A stretch of 64,000 nucleotides of DNA, from the IMG/VR virus record IMGVR_UViG_3300020190_004843, positions 1 to 64,000 of that record; one strand, 5' to 3'. Shown here piece by piece: positions 17,501 through 25,849 of the stretch (position 1 is its first letter; every line of letters starts with the position of its first letter). The position numbers and the translations under genes are program-made. The notes beneath the pieces are model-generated. The model did not search any database, was not told where the DNA came from, and worked only from the letters and a program-made list of their open reading frames with translations. Source of the DNA: a virus.

Positions 17501-19807
17501 ATAATGAAATAAACCTGAGTTTGCGGTTATGTCAGAGGCAACGTATGTTCTAACTTGATTCCATCCCCCTGTCGAATTGAAATAGTTAGCCTTCATATTG
17601 AAGAGATTCAATCTCTCTGACAAAGTAAGGTCCATAGAACATACTGGTCTGTTTGTTTGGTCTCCTACAGGCATCCATATTGTCGCGGGTGTTCTTTGTC
17701 CAACTATTCCCTGATTATTACCTGCAACGATTCTTTGAATATTTTGTTGCTGATAAGCCATGGCATTTTCTACTGTTTCGATTCTACATGCAATTCCTTG
17801 ATCTTCTAAATTCAAATAGTTGGCTGAATAATATTTGAACCAAGGATCATCTTGACAATATTGTTCGTCAAATATATTTCCATAACTGACGGGATTTGGC
17901 GAATCAATCAGGAGCGTAAGTGACGTTGTCTTTAATGACTCTTGTATAAAGGCTGCAGCGCTTGCATTTTCCTCGGGTGATTCTTCTTTACAACTACATA
18001 ACTCACAGTCAGGATAAATTATTGTAGGTAAAGAAATATTCTTGAATGGATTTCCAAGCGAATTGAATATATCTTTAAATGATGGCGGTTTTGGACAATT
18101 TATATTCACGAATGGGATAGCATCAATAATTTTACAGAGGACGAAAATGAATGTAGCAATTACTCCATATACAAATGTTATAAGAATTTTAAGTATAGGC
18201 CACAGGAATGCAACAATATGAACATTGACCAACAATGGGAATAAAAGAAGTAGGATAAATGAAAAAAAGAAGTTAAAAATAATGAATATAAGATCGAAAT
18301 TCTTAACACCGTCGTTAGTTGGAAACCTATTGTTAGTTGAATCACACGCAGAATCTAAAATTTCTTTGATACCAATAAACCTTCCTCTGTTTGCACCATT
18401 GTGGTAACCATCTATAAATTGAGATATAGTATAAACTTTATTGTATCCAAATTGATAAAAAGTATCTTCGCAATTTATTGCTGATTGAGGACTTGAATAA
18501 TCATTCCAATCTAATGAAAACGCATATGATTTTTGAAATTGGTTCCATTGTGTGTTGGCACTATAGTTTGGTGTGTATATTGGACTTTTAGGATCCGAGA
18601 AATCTGCGGGATCTATATTTGGAGATGTCCAACCATATTCTCTAACATTCGGGACTAGATAATATGCCCTCTTTACTTGTTTTCCTAAATCAGGGTCTTG
18701 TTCCCATTTTACTTTAAATCTATATTTTCCTTTGGTTGGTATACCTACATTTGGGTCTAAAGAGATTGTTTTTTCTCCAAATTCATTGGTCACAATATAG
18801 TCCAAATTCATTGGTAAATCGACTAAAAAAGTTCCATCTCCGTCTATCACTTTCGCACCTCCGTCAAACTCGTAAACTTCTAAACCTGGCCTACCATTGG
18901 AATCTTGTCCGACCGTCTGTCTGATACATAAGATCTCTCCTGGCCCTGATATTAAGTCACATAAATTACCCGCTTCAGTTGAAGGTCTACAGTTTTTTCT
19001 CAGTACTCTTCTGTCACTTGCAGAAATAACAGACCCCATGAATACGGCAGTTGGTTGGATATCGATGTTGGCCTGTTCTCTCAAATCAAAATCAACTCTG
19101 TTGATTGCAATTTGGCAAACCTCGGGTTGTCCCCAAAGTGGAGAAACATCTATATTGGCTTGTAATGAAATAATCTGTGGTAATGATGCGAGGTTTGGCG
19201 ATGACGCAAATTTATTTCCATTAAGTTGAGTTTCATTTGCAACTCCCATTCTTATGAGATCTTGTGGTGTCAAACTAAACTCACCTATATCGGAAAGATC
19301 ACAATCCATGAACACAGTTTGATTACCCAACGGAACGCCCATAATCATGTAATCCCCACTCTCGTTGGTTCTCACTGTGTATTTGTAATACTTGTCATAG
19401 ACTTGTATTACTGTCGGATTTGTTAAAACATCATTTCTTGACGGGAAAGTACCAGTTGGAACGTGTGTCGAATAAGATTTTTCGTATGGTAAAAGATTGA
19501 ATCTAAATCCATCTTCGTTTTTATCCCCTGTCGATTTATAAGGATATAGAGAAGTTATAATATCGTTGTTTCTATCTTCTTCTTGTATTGGTACAAAAAC
19601 AGCAACTTTTACGTTTGGTATGCCGTATCCACCGTTTGCAACTACACGACCAACAACAACACCATAGTCCGCACAGTTTCTTGTGTAGATGTCCTCACTT
19701 TGTATCTTCATAGAGAGGATTTCTAAGAAATCGTACTCTTGATCTATGTTTACATTTAGGGTTTGGTCTTGTCCAATTTGAGTTTTAATTCTATACGAAT
19801 TGGTCAT
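14516..19807 (-). CDS. Giant tail protein with carboxypeptidase-regulatory-like domain and internal membrane-like segment
   Basis: This protein has 1763 residues. Near the N-terminus (about 45-75) VVVGRVVANGGYGIPNVKV resembles the start of a carboxypeptidase-regulatory-like beta-sandwich, with NESGDYMIMGVPLG further on matching its closing strands. At about residues 505-570 there is a strongly hydrophobic stretch, rich in Phe, Ile and Leu and long enough for two or three membrane helices. It is followed by a cysteine cluster (CELCSC). The remaining 1100 residues are large, Asn/Tyr-rich and unrecognised. The start at ATG 19807 follows a TATTTATG element. The neighbours (gp6 and gp25 upstream in transcription, tail proteins downstream) argue for a virion protein. 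A membrane-active role in DNA entry is an inference. Confidence 0.65.
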   Translation of the reverse strand: MTNSYRIKTQIGQDQTLNVNIDQEYDFLEILSMKIQSEDIYTRNCADYGVVVGRVVANGGYGIPNVKVAVFVPIQEEDRNNDIITSLYPYKSTGDKNEDGFRFNLLPYEKSYSTHVPTGTFPSRNDVLTNPTVIQVYDKYYKYTVRTNESGDYMIMGVPLGNQTVFMDCDLSDIGEFSLTPQDLIRMGVANETQLNGNKFASSPNLASLPQIISLQANIDVSPLWGQPEVCQIAINRVDFDLREQANIDIQPTAVFMGSVISASDRRVLRKNCRPSTEAGNLCDLISGPGEILCIRQTVGQDSNGRPGLEVYEFDGGAKVIDGDGTFLVDLPMNLDYIVTNEFGEKTISLDPNVGIPTKGKYRFKVKWEQDPDLGKQVKRAYYLVPNVREYGWTSPNIDPADFSDPKSPIYTPNYSANTQWNQFQKSYAFSLDWNDYSSPQSAINCEDTFYQFGYNKVYTISQFIDGYHNGANRGRFIGIKEILDSACDSTNNRFPTNDGVKNFDLIFIIFNFFFSFILLLLFPLLVNVHIVAFLWPILKILITFVYGVIATFIFVLCKIIDAIPFVNINCPKPPSFKDIFNSLGNPFKNISLPTIIYPDCELCSCKEESPEENASAAAFIQESLKTTSLTLLIDSPNPVSYGNIFDEQYCQDDPWFKYYSANYLNLEDQGIACRIETVENAMAYQQQNIQRIVAGNNQGIVGQRTPATIWMPVGDQTNRPVCSMDLTLSERLNLFNMKANYFNSTGGWNQVRTYVASDITANSGLFHYDNTITILCDAASAEQFITGRMMTFQNPFNSLDPNTSQAETNFSGFSSSTGYAKNLRAVTVNYANPDFPDQSLSQQYIVNQSADTIQNCWVGSIITVEDGEKWFYTDCDGVYHSGDTPTTGSICVNDLFPYEGVNITTATCSNPKYLMYTKAKSDCEYFQVITAMTYQNFASLNPPTFSGQKSLNERYIGGTMYLWEEHHRRTGFLGLGSGAKTWLPNTATRPFFAIPDNKEIVVVILQRGVDPNSTRQTTTVDISRICGQNYGSVLVTSKYKLNIPIQPGLVLPRHDQYQSNEDNPIFFDSYIFDTGNNYSGYTTNMHTNYSSLDSTKVGYNGFQVSPQNTYSILTPTHININTGSGGGYVKSNTSVNIFGMSSYPIVIRQPNYLSDAFAWDPWYRIFGSYYSNQPWSQGKKMNGYWNDEYVEGGSYFFSSVGGSLEEGLASIRYDRFVYFSPAYSTATTLDVQARTQKIVMRTDRLPTSTSRSGYLNNTYLLHQNTNFAFYFITDEGLVESYDAEGSSFLINDAAEELSQYEDQFASTFSCQGLVPLKCYSGDSETFGIYPKTDKCYKKTVIKGGCYVFVSKVILSLPNDFKQLAEFKARTRVNFAACRGVFGHTFLNNWVNGVLYHFPFRNLRFFKSPKDPVDPNGPYNEYCNDVVLLHNQTNNFYYRSSPFNGTTFVGKQRTGSRGRNDKEILFPTTIMDMGPRDAFTQEVTLNADFFGYNMNKVPTTSFNNPQDILTLFILSRQVNSSWLANIIGLGDGSVNSFFSRTKSKIDGDYAQMISINSEIGVQEFNFEAYTAQSGSNVNNPFYIGQDRSKEPVMGIFFSSETQTRDLISPRRLIRNDNVNYNNAVYDYLGSNSQLIPYYSWTTKDSNAIFGTEKNEWKTNTIQKSYYQRFNRTDINSNYFMGENPKADFMRGYIYNRSNILFQPNTLNEAYQFEGDKNTSDSPSYDPVNLNTYFTVGLPYHFYFGLGVGKSSMNRFIKKYVTTE

Positions 19808-19821
19808 TAATTGACTTTTTT

Positions 19822-19829
19822 CATAAATA
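19822..19829 (-). promoter_or_regulatory. TATTTATG element upstream of the 1763-residue tail gene
   Basis: The sense strand reads CTATTTATG, ending 14 bases before the ATG at 19807. The 90-base gap between gp6 and this gene shows no other clear signal. Confidence 0.35.
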
Positions 19830-19897
19830 GTTTAACACCCATTTTCTAAGGAAAGGGCGTACAATCTAATAATAGTTGACTCGGGGTGATAATAAAC

Positions 19898-21736
19898 TTA
19901 AGAGAACTGAACGTTTTGGAAGTTCTTGACTTTGACCCTGATATCTTTGTTTGGATATCTTATCTGATAAACTTGGTTCGGTTGAGCAAAGATGGTGTCA
20001 TCAACAGGTCTAATTTGTTTTGTTACATCATTTGAATATGCCATCGATGTTTGGAACCCTGAATATTGTCCACCTACTTCGTTAAACACGTCTATTGCGG
20101 TCACGGTAATTACTCCGTTCTCGTCTTGTATAAGACTATTGAGCTGAGATATGTAAATGTTCTGACCCAAATTTCTAATTTGAGGATCCAAGAAAGTTGA
20201 CACTTTGTTGATGATATTTGTGATGACTTGTCCTTGGTTTTGTGTTGAATCAAGTACTACAGATATATCCAAACTCAAATCAATAACCTCAGCAGTCTCG
20301 ATTGCTATGTAGTCATTCATCATACGATAATTTGACAAGTAATTAGCCAAATTTTGTTTCAGAGTGTTCGAGACAATGGATGTCAACTTACCTGTGGTGT
20401 CATAAGAAAGTATTTGAACATTAATCTTATTGTTATTCTCAGTGATCGCAACTTTAGCAGGGGCTCCGAACTGAGAGGGCATTTTTCTTATTAAAGCTTC
20501 GTAATCGTTAACGCTGACTGCTCTATTTTGTGAAGAAAAGTTGAAAGCAACATAATTTCTTGTTTCTTCGACTGTGGGTTGTCCAGCACCACCAATCGCG
20601 GCAGTTACGTTATTACATCTTAGTGAACTTGTAACTTGTTGATTTATGTTATCGGAGGGACCATTAACAAAAAAACTTATTGTTCCGATTTGATTAATAA
20701 CATTTGTTCCCAAGTTTGTTGATAAACCACCACCTGTCCTGTATTGAACAAATAGAGTAGTGTTAGCTCTCAAAGCGGAACCCAATGACATATTGTTTTG
20801 GTAAAGTTGTAAATTCAATGGTACTCCCAAAGTTGTAAATTGATTCAATGCATCTTGTGAAGTATTAGTTCCACCACCGAATGTCATTTTCAAGAAACCC
20901 TCGGGTGTATATTCAGTTATAAATCGATTTTGGGTTTGAATATATTTTCCAACTTTGATACCTGGTTGATCCGAAACTTTTGTTGGATCTTCTATGAATA
21001 TTCTGTCCTCAGCTAATGCGTCCACCTCAAAGCTTTTATTTTCAAAACCTAAAAATTCGTTGACCGTTGGAACTGTTGTGTAACTTGTACCATCTTTTAG
21101 AAGAACACTTGTCACTCCAAGCACGTTTTTTTCGGGTAAAAATATTTCCAAGAATGGTCTTACATCTGCAGGACCAATAACTCTTTTGAATACTTTGGTA
21201 ATTCCATTGACGACAACTTCTCTCTTTGTAATTGTGTAGTTTATAATTCTATTACTCGAGTCGAAGTTTGGAATTTTCAATCTGTTCGGAAATCCTTGAG
21301 AGTTGTATGGTGAAGCAAAGTCAATGTCTTCAACATTTTCAAATACTTGTCCAGCACCTACAACTTGAGATCCTCTTCTTAATTGGCCTAAGTATCTTTC
21401 ATCCTCCTTGTCACCAAATGCCGGTACTGTGATTGAAAAATCAACAAGAGCAACAGAGGGTCTTTGTCCCGGTATTTTTAGTCCATAAGTTCTGGCAATA
21501 TTATAAATTGAAGACCTCTGTTGTGCGTATTGTAATACGGTCTCTTGTATACTTCTATCTATGTGATAGTGTAAGTTGTCGGCTACCGCGGCGTTCAAAT
21601 CCAAGAATACAGAAAACACAGAGGCATCATTAAAGTTCTGTATAAGTTCAGGATAATACGTTCTTACATATTGTATTAGTTCTTCTCTTATACCTTCAAA
21701 GTCCCTTGTTGTATATGGTATTCTACGATTAGCCAT
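19898..21736 (-). CDS. gp6: Baseplate wedge protein gp6 / Baseplate_J family
   Basis: This 612-residue protein begins with the typical gp6/Baseplate_J opening: IPYTTRDFEGIREEL, a DASVFSVFLDLNAAVADNL helix, then HIDRSIQETVLQYAQQRSS. In T4, gp6 dimers form the ring of the baseplate wedge that triggers sheath contraction. The middle and C-terminal parts (for example AVSVNDYEALIRKMPSQFG, the usual re-entry motif of this family) support the call. Length is close to T4 gp6 (660). It follows gp25 by 5 bases, the order expected of a contractile-tail baseplate module. Confidence 0.88.
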   Translation of the reverse strand: MANRRIPYTTRDFEGIREELIQYVRTYYPELIQNFNDASVFSVFLDLNAAVADNLHYHIDRSIQETVLQYAQQRSSIYNIARTYGLKIPGQRPSVALVDFSITVPAFGDKEDERYLGQLRRGSQVVGAGQVFENVEDIDFASPYNSQGFPNRLKIPNFDSSNRIINYTITKREVVVNGITKVFKRVIGPADVRPFLEIFLPEKNVLGVTSVLLKDGTSYTTVPTVNEFLGFENKSFEVDALAEDRIFIEDPTKVSDQPGIKVGKYIQTQNRFITEYTPEGFLKMTFGGGTNTSQDALNQFTTLGVPLNLQLYQNNMSLGSALRANTTLFVQYRTGGGLSTNLGTNVINQIGTISFFVNGPSDNINQQVTSSLRCNNVTAAIGGAGQPTVEETRNYVAFNFSSQNRAVSVNDYEALIRKMPSQFGAPAKVAITENNNKINVQILSYDTTGKLTSIVSNTLKQNLANYLSNYRMMNDYIAIETAEVIDLSLDISVVLDSTQNQGQVITNIINKVSTFLDPQIRNLGQNIYISQLNSLIQDENGVITVTAIDVFNEVGGQYSGFQTSMAYSNDVTKQIRPVDDTIFAQPNQVYQIRYPNKDIRVKVKNFQNVQFS

Positions 21737-21741
21737 TTATT

Positions 21742-22203
21742 TTAAATATTGATTATTACGAAATCACTGGTCGCGAATGTCGAGTCTTGCACTGAGAAAT
21801 CTATTTTCACTTTAGCAGTGTATTCAGCTGTACCCTTTCCTGGATATCTATAAATTTGGGATGTTTGTGTGTCGGTACCTACTTGAAATTCTGATTCTTC
21901 TTTGGGGTCCAACGGTTCAATAGTTATTTTATTTAGAATTAAATTTGGAATATATTTTTCAACGTTTGCTCTTATGTCTGATTCAATTGCGTCGAAGGTC
22001 AAACCGTCCATAGGTTCGAAGATATATTCATACAATCTTGTCCCAAAGTCTGGTAAATAATATCTCGCACCTTTCCTTGTGAGTAAAAGATTAATAAGGT
22101 CAGCTCGGATTTCTTGGTTAACCGTATTTGTCAGAGCCAAGTAATCACCTCGCAAAGAATCTCGAAAAGGAAAATTTATACCATATGTAGTACCGTCTCC
22201 CAT
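21742..22203 (-). CDS. gp25: Baseplate wedge protein gp25 (GPW/gp25 family)
   Basis: This 153-residue protein is of the gp25 type, a small lysozyme-like-fold protein that links wedge to sheath in contractile injection machines. The signature is an N-terminal NTVNQEIRADLINLLLTRKG segment, then LPDFGTRLYEYIFEP and a DIRANVEKYIPN helix. T4 gp25 is 132 residues. A TATTTATG element ends 5 bases before the ATG, so the transcript may be nearly leaderless. It is followed by gp6 after a 5-base gap. Confidence 0.9.
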   Translation of the reverse strand: MGDGTTYGINFPFRDSLRGDYLALTNTVNQEIRADLINLLLTRKGARYYLPDFGTRLYEYIFEPMDGLTFDAIESDIRANVEKYIPNLILNKITIEPLDPKEESEFQVGTDTQTSQIYRYPGKGTAEYTAKVKIDFSVQDSTFATSDFVIINI

Positions 22204-22208
22204 ATAGT

Positions 22209-22216
22209 CATAAATA
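22209..22216 (-). promoter_or_regulatory. TATTTATG element immediately before gp25
   Basis: The sense strand reads GTATATTTATG, ending only 5 bases before the ATG at 22203. If it is a -10-type element, the mRNA would start at or near the start codon. Confidence 0.35.
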
Positions 22217-22224
22217 TACTTGGA

Positions 22225-22422
22225 TTATTTTTCAATTAAAGTAATAGACCCTCTTTCGTATTTAGGTTCATATGGACAATGTCTACATACTGATCCACAA
22301 CAAACCCCCCTTTTGATGTGCCAATATTCAGTATAAACCTTTCTTGTACCTTCCATATAAAAATCAGAGGGGAGAAGTTCGTTCTTCTCCCCGTCATGAT
22401 TTTTCTTTATTTCGTCTGTCAT
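22225..22422 (-). CDS. DUF5522-type Cys-rich small protein
   Basis: This 65-residue protein has the core HIKRGVCCGSVCRHCPY, which I recognise as the DUF5522 signature of small Bacteroidota proteins. The four cysteines in CCxxxCxxC plus the nearby His suggest a metal or iron-sulphur site. Function is not established. The ATG sits in a TAATG overlap with the stop of the ribonucleotide reductase gene, so the two are translated together. It was probably taken from a Bacteroidota host. A redox or assembly role for the reductase is a guess from this coupling. Confidence 0.75.
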   Translation of the reverse strand: MTDEIKKNHDGEKNELLPSDFYMEGTRKVYTEYWHIKRGVCCGSVCRHCPYEPKYERGSITLIEK

Positions 22423-24284
22423 TATGCCATTACAATTTCACAGGCACCTCCCGCACAAGCTACTTCGCCTGAGAGATCAGTATTATCGTCAACTTCAATA
22501 ATTTTTGAAAGATCAATGTCTTTGAGTGGTTTTAATAACTCTTCGTATTTTTCTTTTGTACAATCTTCAAATGGAGCTTGGATATATGTTCCACCGTCGT
22601 ATGGTAAAACTGAAAGTCCATTGTAGTGATCTCGGTTTTCCCACATCCACTCCCCAACAGCCGGCCACTCGTGTTCTCTGATTGAGATTGTTGCCGATAC
22701 ATTGTGTGTGTTACTTCCTGTTCTGTGACCTCCTTTTACCCACTCAAGGTGTACCTTTTTTACTCTTTCCAATAATTGAATTGGTGATTCGTTTCTGATT
22801 ATTGCTCCATCGGGGGATTTTTGTGGTATGCCAATGACCGCTGTGTCGTGTGGTCTGAAATATTCGTCCTCGATAAGTTCAGGATGATTATTCTTTAGGT
22901 AAGAATATATTGCTTCGTTTTTGCCTACTCTCACTCTACGGATGTAGTGATCATTGTGCCAAGCGTGAATACCTGAAGATGTACCAAGTGTAAGTGATGT
23001 TGTACCCGCGGGTTTTACAGTTGTACATCTAGCCGCTTTGTTGATACCTATTAGGTCTGCAACTCTTTCGTTTTCTTCTTTGACAACTTTAGCCGCAGAT
23101 TTCATATTAAGTCCAATAACCGCGCCTGATCCAATACCTGTCATAGAGATTCCAACAAGAGCGTCTTTTTCTGTTGTTCTTTTCCATATTGGTCTAAGAT
23201 AATGAAAATTAGTATATCCTGCCTGTAATGTACCAATAAATGATGCTGCTTTAACTCTTGATTCGTAGTCCTCTTGTGATACGACATTTGATACGTTCAC
23301 CTCTGTAAGATTACAAAATTGGAATGGGCGAAGTGCAATTTCACAACAAGGATTTGTTCCCCAATCTTTATCATTACTCAAGTAAATACCGGGTTCACCA
23401 GCTCCGCTTACTTCGATTCTCTTCCATAAATCCATGAAATATTCTTTATCAATCTTATGTCTCATAAGAGTTACAGAGTTGTTAGCTCTTCCTCTTTGTG
23501 GATTTGTTTCCCACCATGATCCACTCTTAGATCCAATCATCTCATCGTCCGATGCAGAGAATAAAGAGATAAGTGCCGCTCTTCTGATACCACCAGCAAG
23601 AACTGCGTCAGCTATGTGACATACCATATCGTGAACTTCGATCGGTCTTAGTTTTTCTCCATCTTCTTTTGAATCTAAGATACCTTCAAGTTTGATAAGA
23701 CACTCTTTCAATGGTTGAGGACCAGGAGCTTTACCTCCTGATGTGACAAGACGGGCACCTTTCGGTCTTATGTCAGAAAAATCAAATTCAATCTTTGAAC
23801 CACCGAAGAAATAAGACTTGACTAAAACCTTAACGGCATCTGCCCAACCTTCAATAGAATCAGCTACCAACCATCTTCTTCCTCTATCTTTGTTTGGTTT
23901 TCTAATTTCTGGTATTTGTTCTACGTGATGTTTTTGAACTGAGTAACCAACACCTGTTCCACCTAATAAAAGGAACATGATTTCTGAGAATACTCTCCAA
24001 TCATCAACTGGAACAAATGCACAGTTGTAAATTCTGTTGGGTGATATCTCAATTGGTTTCCCTGCAAATTGCATTGATCTCATAGATGGGAGAACTTGTT
24101 TCTTGTAAACGTACATGTAGTTCTCACGAATTTCTTTTTCTAATTTGGGATACATCTTAATATGCATCTGCATGTTTCTTGTTACGAGCTCTTGCCAAGT
24201 CTCTCTTCTCTTCAACTCAGGGATATACTTAGCGTATTTCATGTACACTGTGATGTCTGAGAGAATTCGGTTTGAAATGTCCAT
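22422..24284 (-). CDS. nrdJ: Class II adenosylcobalamin-dependent ribonucleotide reductase
   Basis: This 620-residue protein matches the monomeric class II reductases (Lactobacillus RTPR type), which make deoxyribonucleotides using a B12-derived thiyl radical without a metal radical subunit. Visible cysteines fit that mechanism: Cys88 in NRIYNCAF, the thiyl-radical Cys313 in NPCCEI, Cys324 exactly 11 residues later in FCNLTEVN, and the C-terminal shuttle pair Cys610/Cys615 in CAGGAC. The residue after Cys313 is Cys, where many homologues have Gly. TTVKPAGTTSLTLGTSSG is the phosphate-binding segment. At 620 residues it is shorter than bacterial RTPR (about 740). No small subunit is encoded nearby, as expected for class II. 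It supplies dNTPs for the adjoining replication genes. Confidence 0.9.
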   Translation of the reverse strand: MDISNRILSDITVYMKYAKYIPELKRRETWQELVTRNMQMHIKMYPKLEKEIRENYMYVYKKQVLPSMRSMQFAGKPIEISPNRIYNCAFVPVDDWRVFSEIMFLLLGGTGVGYSVQKHHVEQIPEIRKPNKDRGRRWLVADSIEGWADAVKVLVKSYFFGGSKIEFDFSDIRPKGARLVTSGGKAPGPQPLKECLIKLEGILDSKEDGEKLRPIEVHDMVCHIADAVLAGGIRRAALISLFSASDDEMIGSKSGSWWETNPQRGRANNSVTLMRHKIDKEYFMDLWKRIEVSGAGEPGIYLSNDKDWGTNPCCEIALRPFQFCNLTEVNVSNVVSQEDYESRVKAASFIGTLQAGYTNFHYLRPIWKRTTEKDALVGISMTGIGSGAVIGLNMKSAAKVVKEENERVADLIGINKAARCTTVKPAGTTSLTLGTSSGIHAWHNDHYIRRVRVGKNEAIYSYLKNNHPELIEDEYFRPHDTAVIGIPQKSPDGAIIRNESPIQLLERVKKVHLEWVKGGHRTGSNTHNVSATISIREHEWPAVGEWMWENRDHYNGLSVLPYDGGTYIQAPFEDCTKEKYEELLKPLKDIDLSKIIEVDDNTDLSGEVACAGGACEIVMA

Positions 24285-24299
24285 TTTTTTGTGAATTTT

Positions 24300-24307
24300 T
24301 ATAAATA
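24300..24307 (-). promoter_or_regulatory. TATTTATA element upstream of nrdJ
   Basis: The sense strand reads GTATTTATAA, 15 bases before the ATG at 24284. It lies between the helicase terminator and nrdJ, in the longest gap of the window. Confidence 0.4.
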
Positions 24308-24379
24308 CTAATTTATGAAAAAATCGAGGATTTTAAATGATAAATATAGGTCCATCATCTAATCTACCCGATTTTGAAT

Positions 24380-24424
24380 AAAAAAATCTCCGTTTTTTTT
24401 AGTTTTTTTTTCAAACGAAGAGAT
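24380..24424 (-). terminator. Rho-independent terminator after the helicase gene
   Basis: On the minus strand, arms ATCTC(TT)CGTTT and AAACGGAGAT pair as 10 bp with a two-base bulge around an A-rich loop, followed by a run of T. It starts three bases after the helicase stop. Confidence 0.7.
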
Positions 24425-24426
24425 AT

Positions 24427-25809
24427 TTAATTTATTTTTTTTTGTTCTTCTCTTTGCTTTCTTTTATCGAGAAGTTCTTTGACTCGATCCGATTTTTTTT
24501 GTTCTTGTTGTTCTTCAAATCCTAAAAAGGTTACAGAAGTATCGGTGTCAATTTCCAAAAGTTCGTTGTTAAACTTACAGTTTTCAAAAACGACACCATC
24601 TTTACCAATACGAGACTTAGTAATCGCAATCGTAGCTAAATTTAACTCTTTCTGTTGAAGAGTTTTAGCTACAGAAATGATTACGTGTCCGACTTGAGCT
24701 TTTTTAATTGATCCACCCATTTGATCGGTTGTTACAACTTCAGATGAAATTGAACTTCTATTACCTTGTGTTGCAGTCCAACCGACTAATCCAAGTTCGT
24801 GACACATGGCTTCAAAATGTCTCATGACTGATCCTTCGCTTTTCCACTCATCACCCAAAACTTTTTCGGGCATTACACAATCTATGTAATCCAATACAAC
24901 CAAATCTACTTTATTACCATCAGCTATCATTTTACGGATTTGATTTTTTATTTGTAACATTGTAAGTGAATCAGATGGAAGTTTTTTTAGAATCAATTTG
25001 TTTTTCATTGAGTTTTGAATTTCATCTATCTTCTCAAATACTTTTTCTTTGTGTAACACAAGTTTATCAGGCTCTATACCTGTCCATATTGTAAAATGTT
25101 TTCTTTGTATAATTTTTGGATTGTCCTCAAAGAATACTTGAACAACATTGAAACCCATGTTAAATGCTGTGTTAGCTATTTTTGTCAGGATAGTTGTTTT
25201 ACCGACACCGGTAGGCGCAAGTATCACACCAATCTCACCTTTTGCTAGTCCACCCTTAAGAAGATTGTCAATACCTCTAATTCCCATCGGTACTGGTGAT
25301 CTGAAATCCTCATCTAAAACCACATCTAAATTAGCAAAAACATCTCCAGTACCCAATTCACGTTCTCCAACTTGGATAGCATCTCTAACTAGTTCTTCAA
25401 CTTTGTCATAGGATTCGAAATCACCTTCATCGATTATTTTCTGAGCTTGTTTCATTGCTTTCTGTAACTCCTGTTGTTTACAGAACTTCAAAGCTTTTTC
25501 TTGTACAAAAATGCTACCGTCAAAAGGGGCGTCTTTTACTTGTTTGATTGTATCCAAAATTATTTTCAGGACCATCTCAGTCGAGATTTCAGATTTAGCA
25601 ATCTGTTCCAAGGTTTCGAAGGTTGGGGTGGATTGGTATTTCGTGTAATACTCCTTTACCATCGCAACAATCATTTTAAAGTATTTGTTGTCGAAATAAG
25701 AAGTTTCCAAGACATTTACTATCGTCTGTGAAAACTCCTTGTCTTCTATAATCTGATTGATTAATTGAACCTGAAATGTATTACCTAAATAATCGAAATT
25801 TTTTTGCAT
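24427..25809 (-). CDS. gp41: Replicative DNA helicase, DnaB/gp41 type
   Basis: This 460-residue protein is a hexameric 5'-3' replicative helicase. The N-terminal 150 residues are helical, as in the DnaB/gp41 primase-interacting domain. The RecA-fold core has Walker A APTGVGKTT (198-206) and Walker B LVVLDYID (303-310), followed by an ATQGN motif near residue 345 that corresponds to the family's TTQ/SQ motif. The C-terminus is a charged coiled tail rich in Lys, Gln and Glu. T4 gp41 is 475 residues. No primase is visible in the window. It lies in one direction with the nuclease, UvsX and gp32 genes and is followed by a terminator. Confidence 0.88.
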   Translation of the reverse strand: MQKNFDYLGNTFQVQLINQIIEDKEFSQTIVNVLETSYFDNKYFKMIVAMVKEYYTKYQSTPTFETLEQIAKSEISTEMVLKIILDTIKQVKDAPFDGSIFVQEKALKFCKQQELQKAMKQAQKIIDEGDFESYDKVEELVRDAIQVGERELGTGDVFANLDVVLDEDFRSPVPMGIRGIDNLLKGGLAKGEIGVILAPTGVGKTTILTKIANTAFNMGFNVVQVFFEDNPKIIQRKHFTIWTGIEPDKLVLHKEKVFEKIDEIQNSMKNKLILKKLPSDSLTMLQIKNQIRKMIADGNKVDLVVLDYIDCVMPEKVLGDEWKSEGSVMRHFEAMCHELGLVGWTATQGNRSSISSEVVTTDQMGGSIKKAQVGHVIISVAKTLQQKELNLATIAITKSRIGKDGVVFENCKFNNELLEIDTDTSVTFLGFEEQQEQKKSDRVKELLDKRKQREEQKKIN

Positions 25810-25837
25810 ATATGTATGTCCCCACTACCCTTGAATT

Positions 25838-25845
25838 TATAAATA
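25838..25845 (-). promoter_or_regulatory. TATTTATA element upstream of the helicase gene
   Basis: The sense strand reads GGTATTTATAAA, 28 bases before the ATG at 25809 and immediately after the stop of the preceding gene. Confidence 0.35.
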
Positions 25846-25849
25846 CCTC

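Noticed and set aside
22422-24284. Class I ribonucleotide reductase large subunit.
   Set aside because: No small subunit nearby, and the Cys spacing (C313/C324) and C-terminal CAGGAC fit monomeric class II better.
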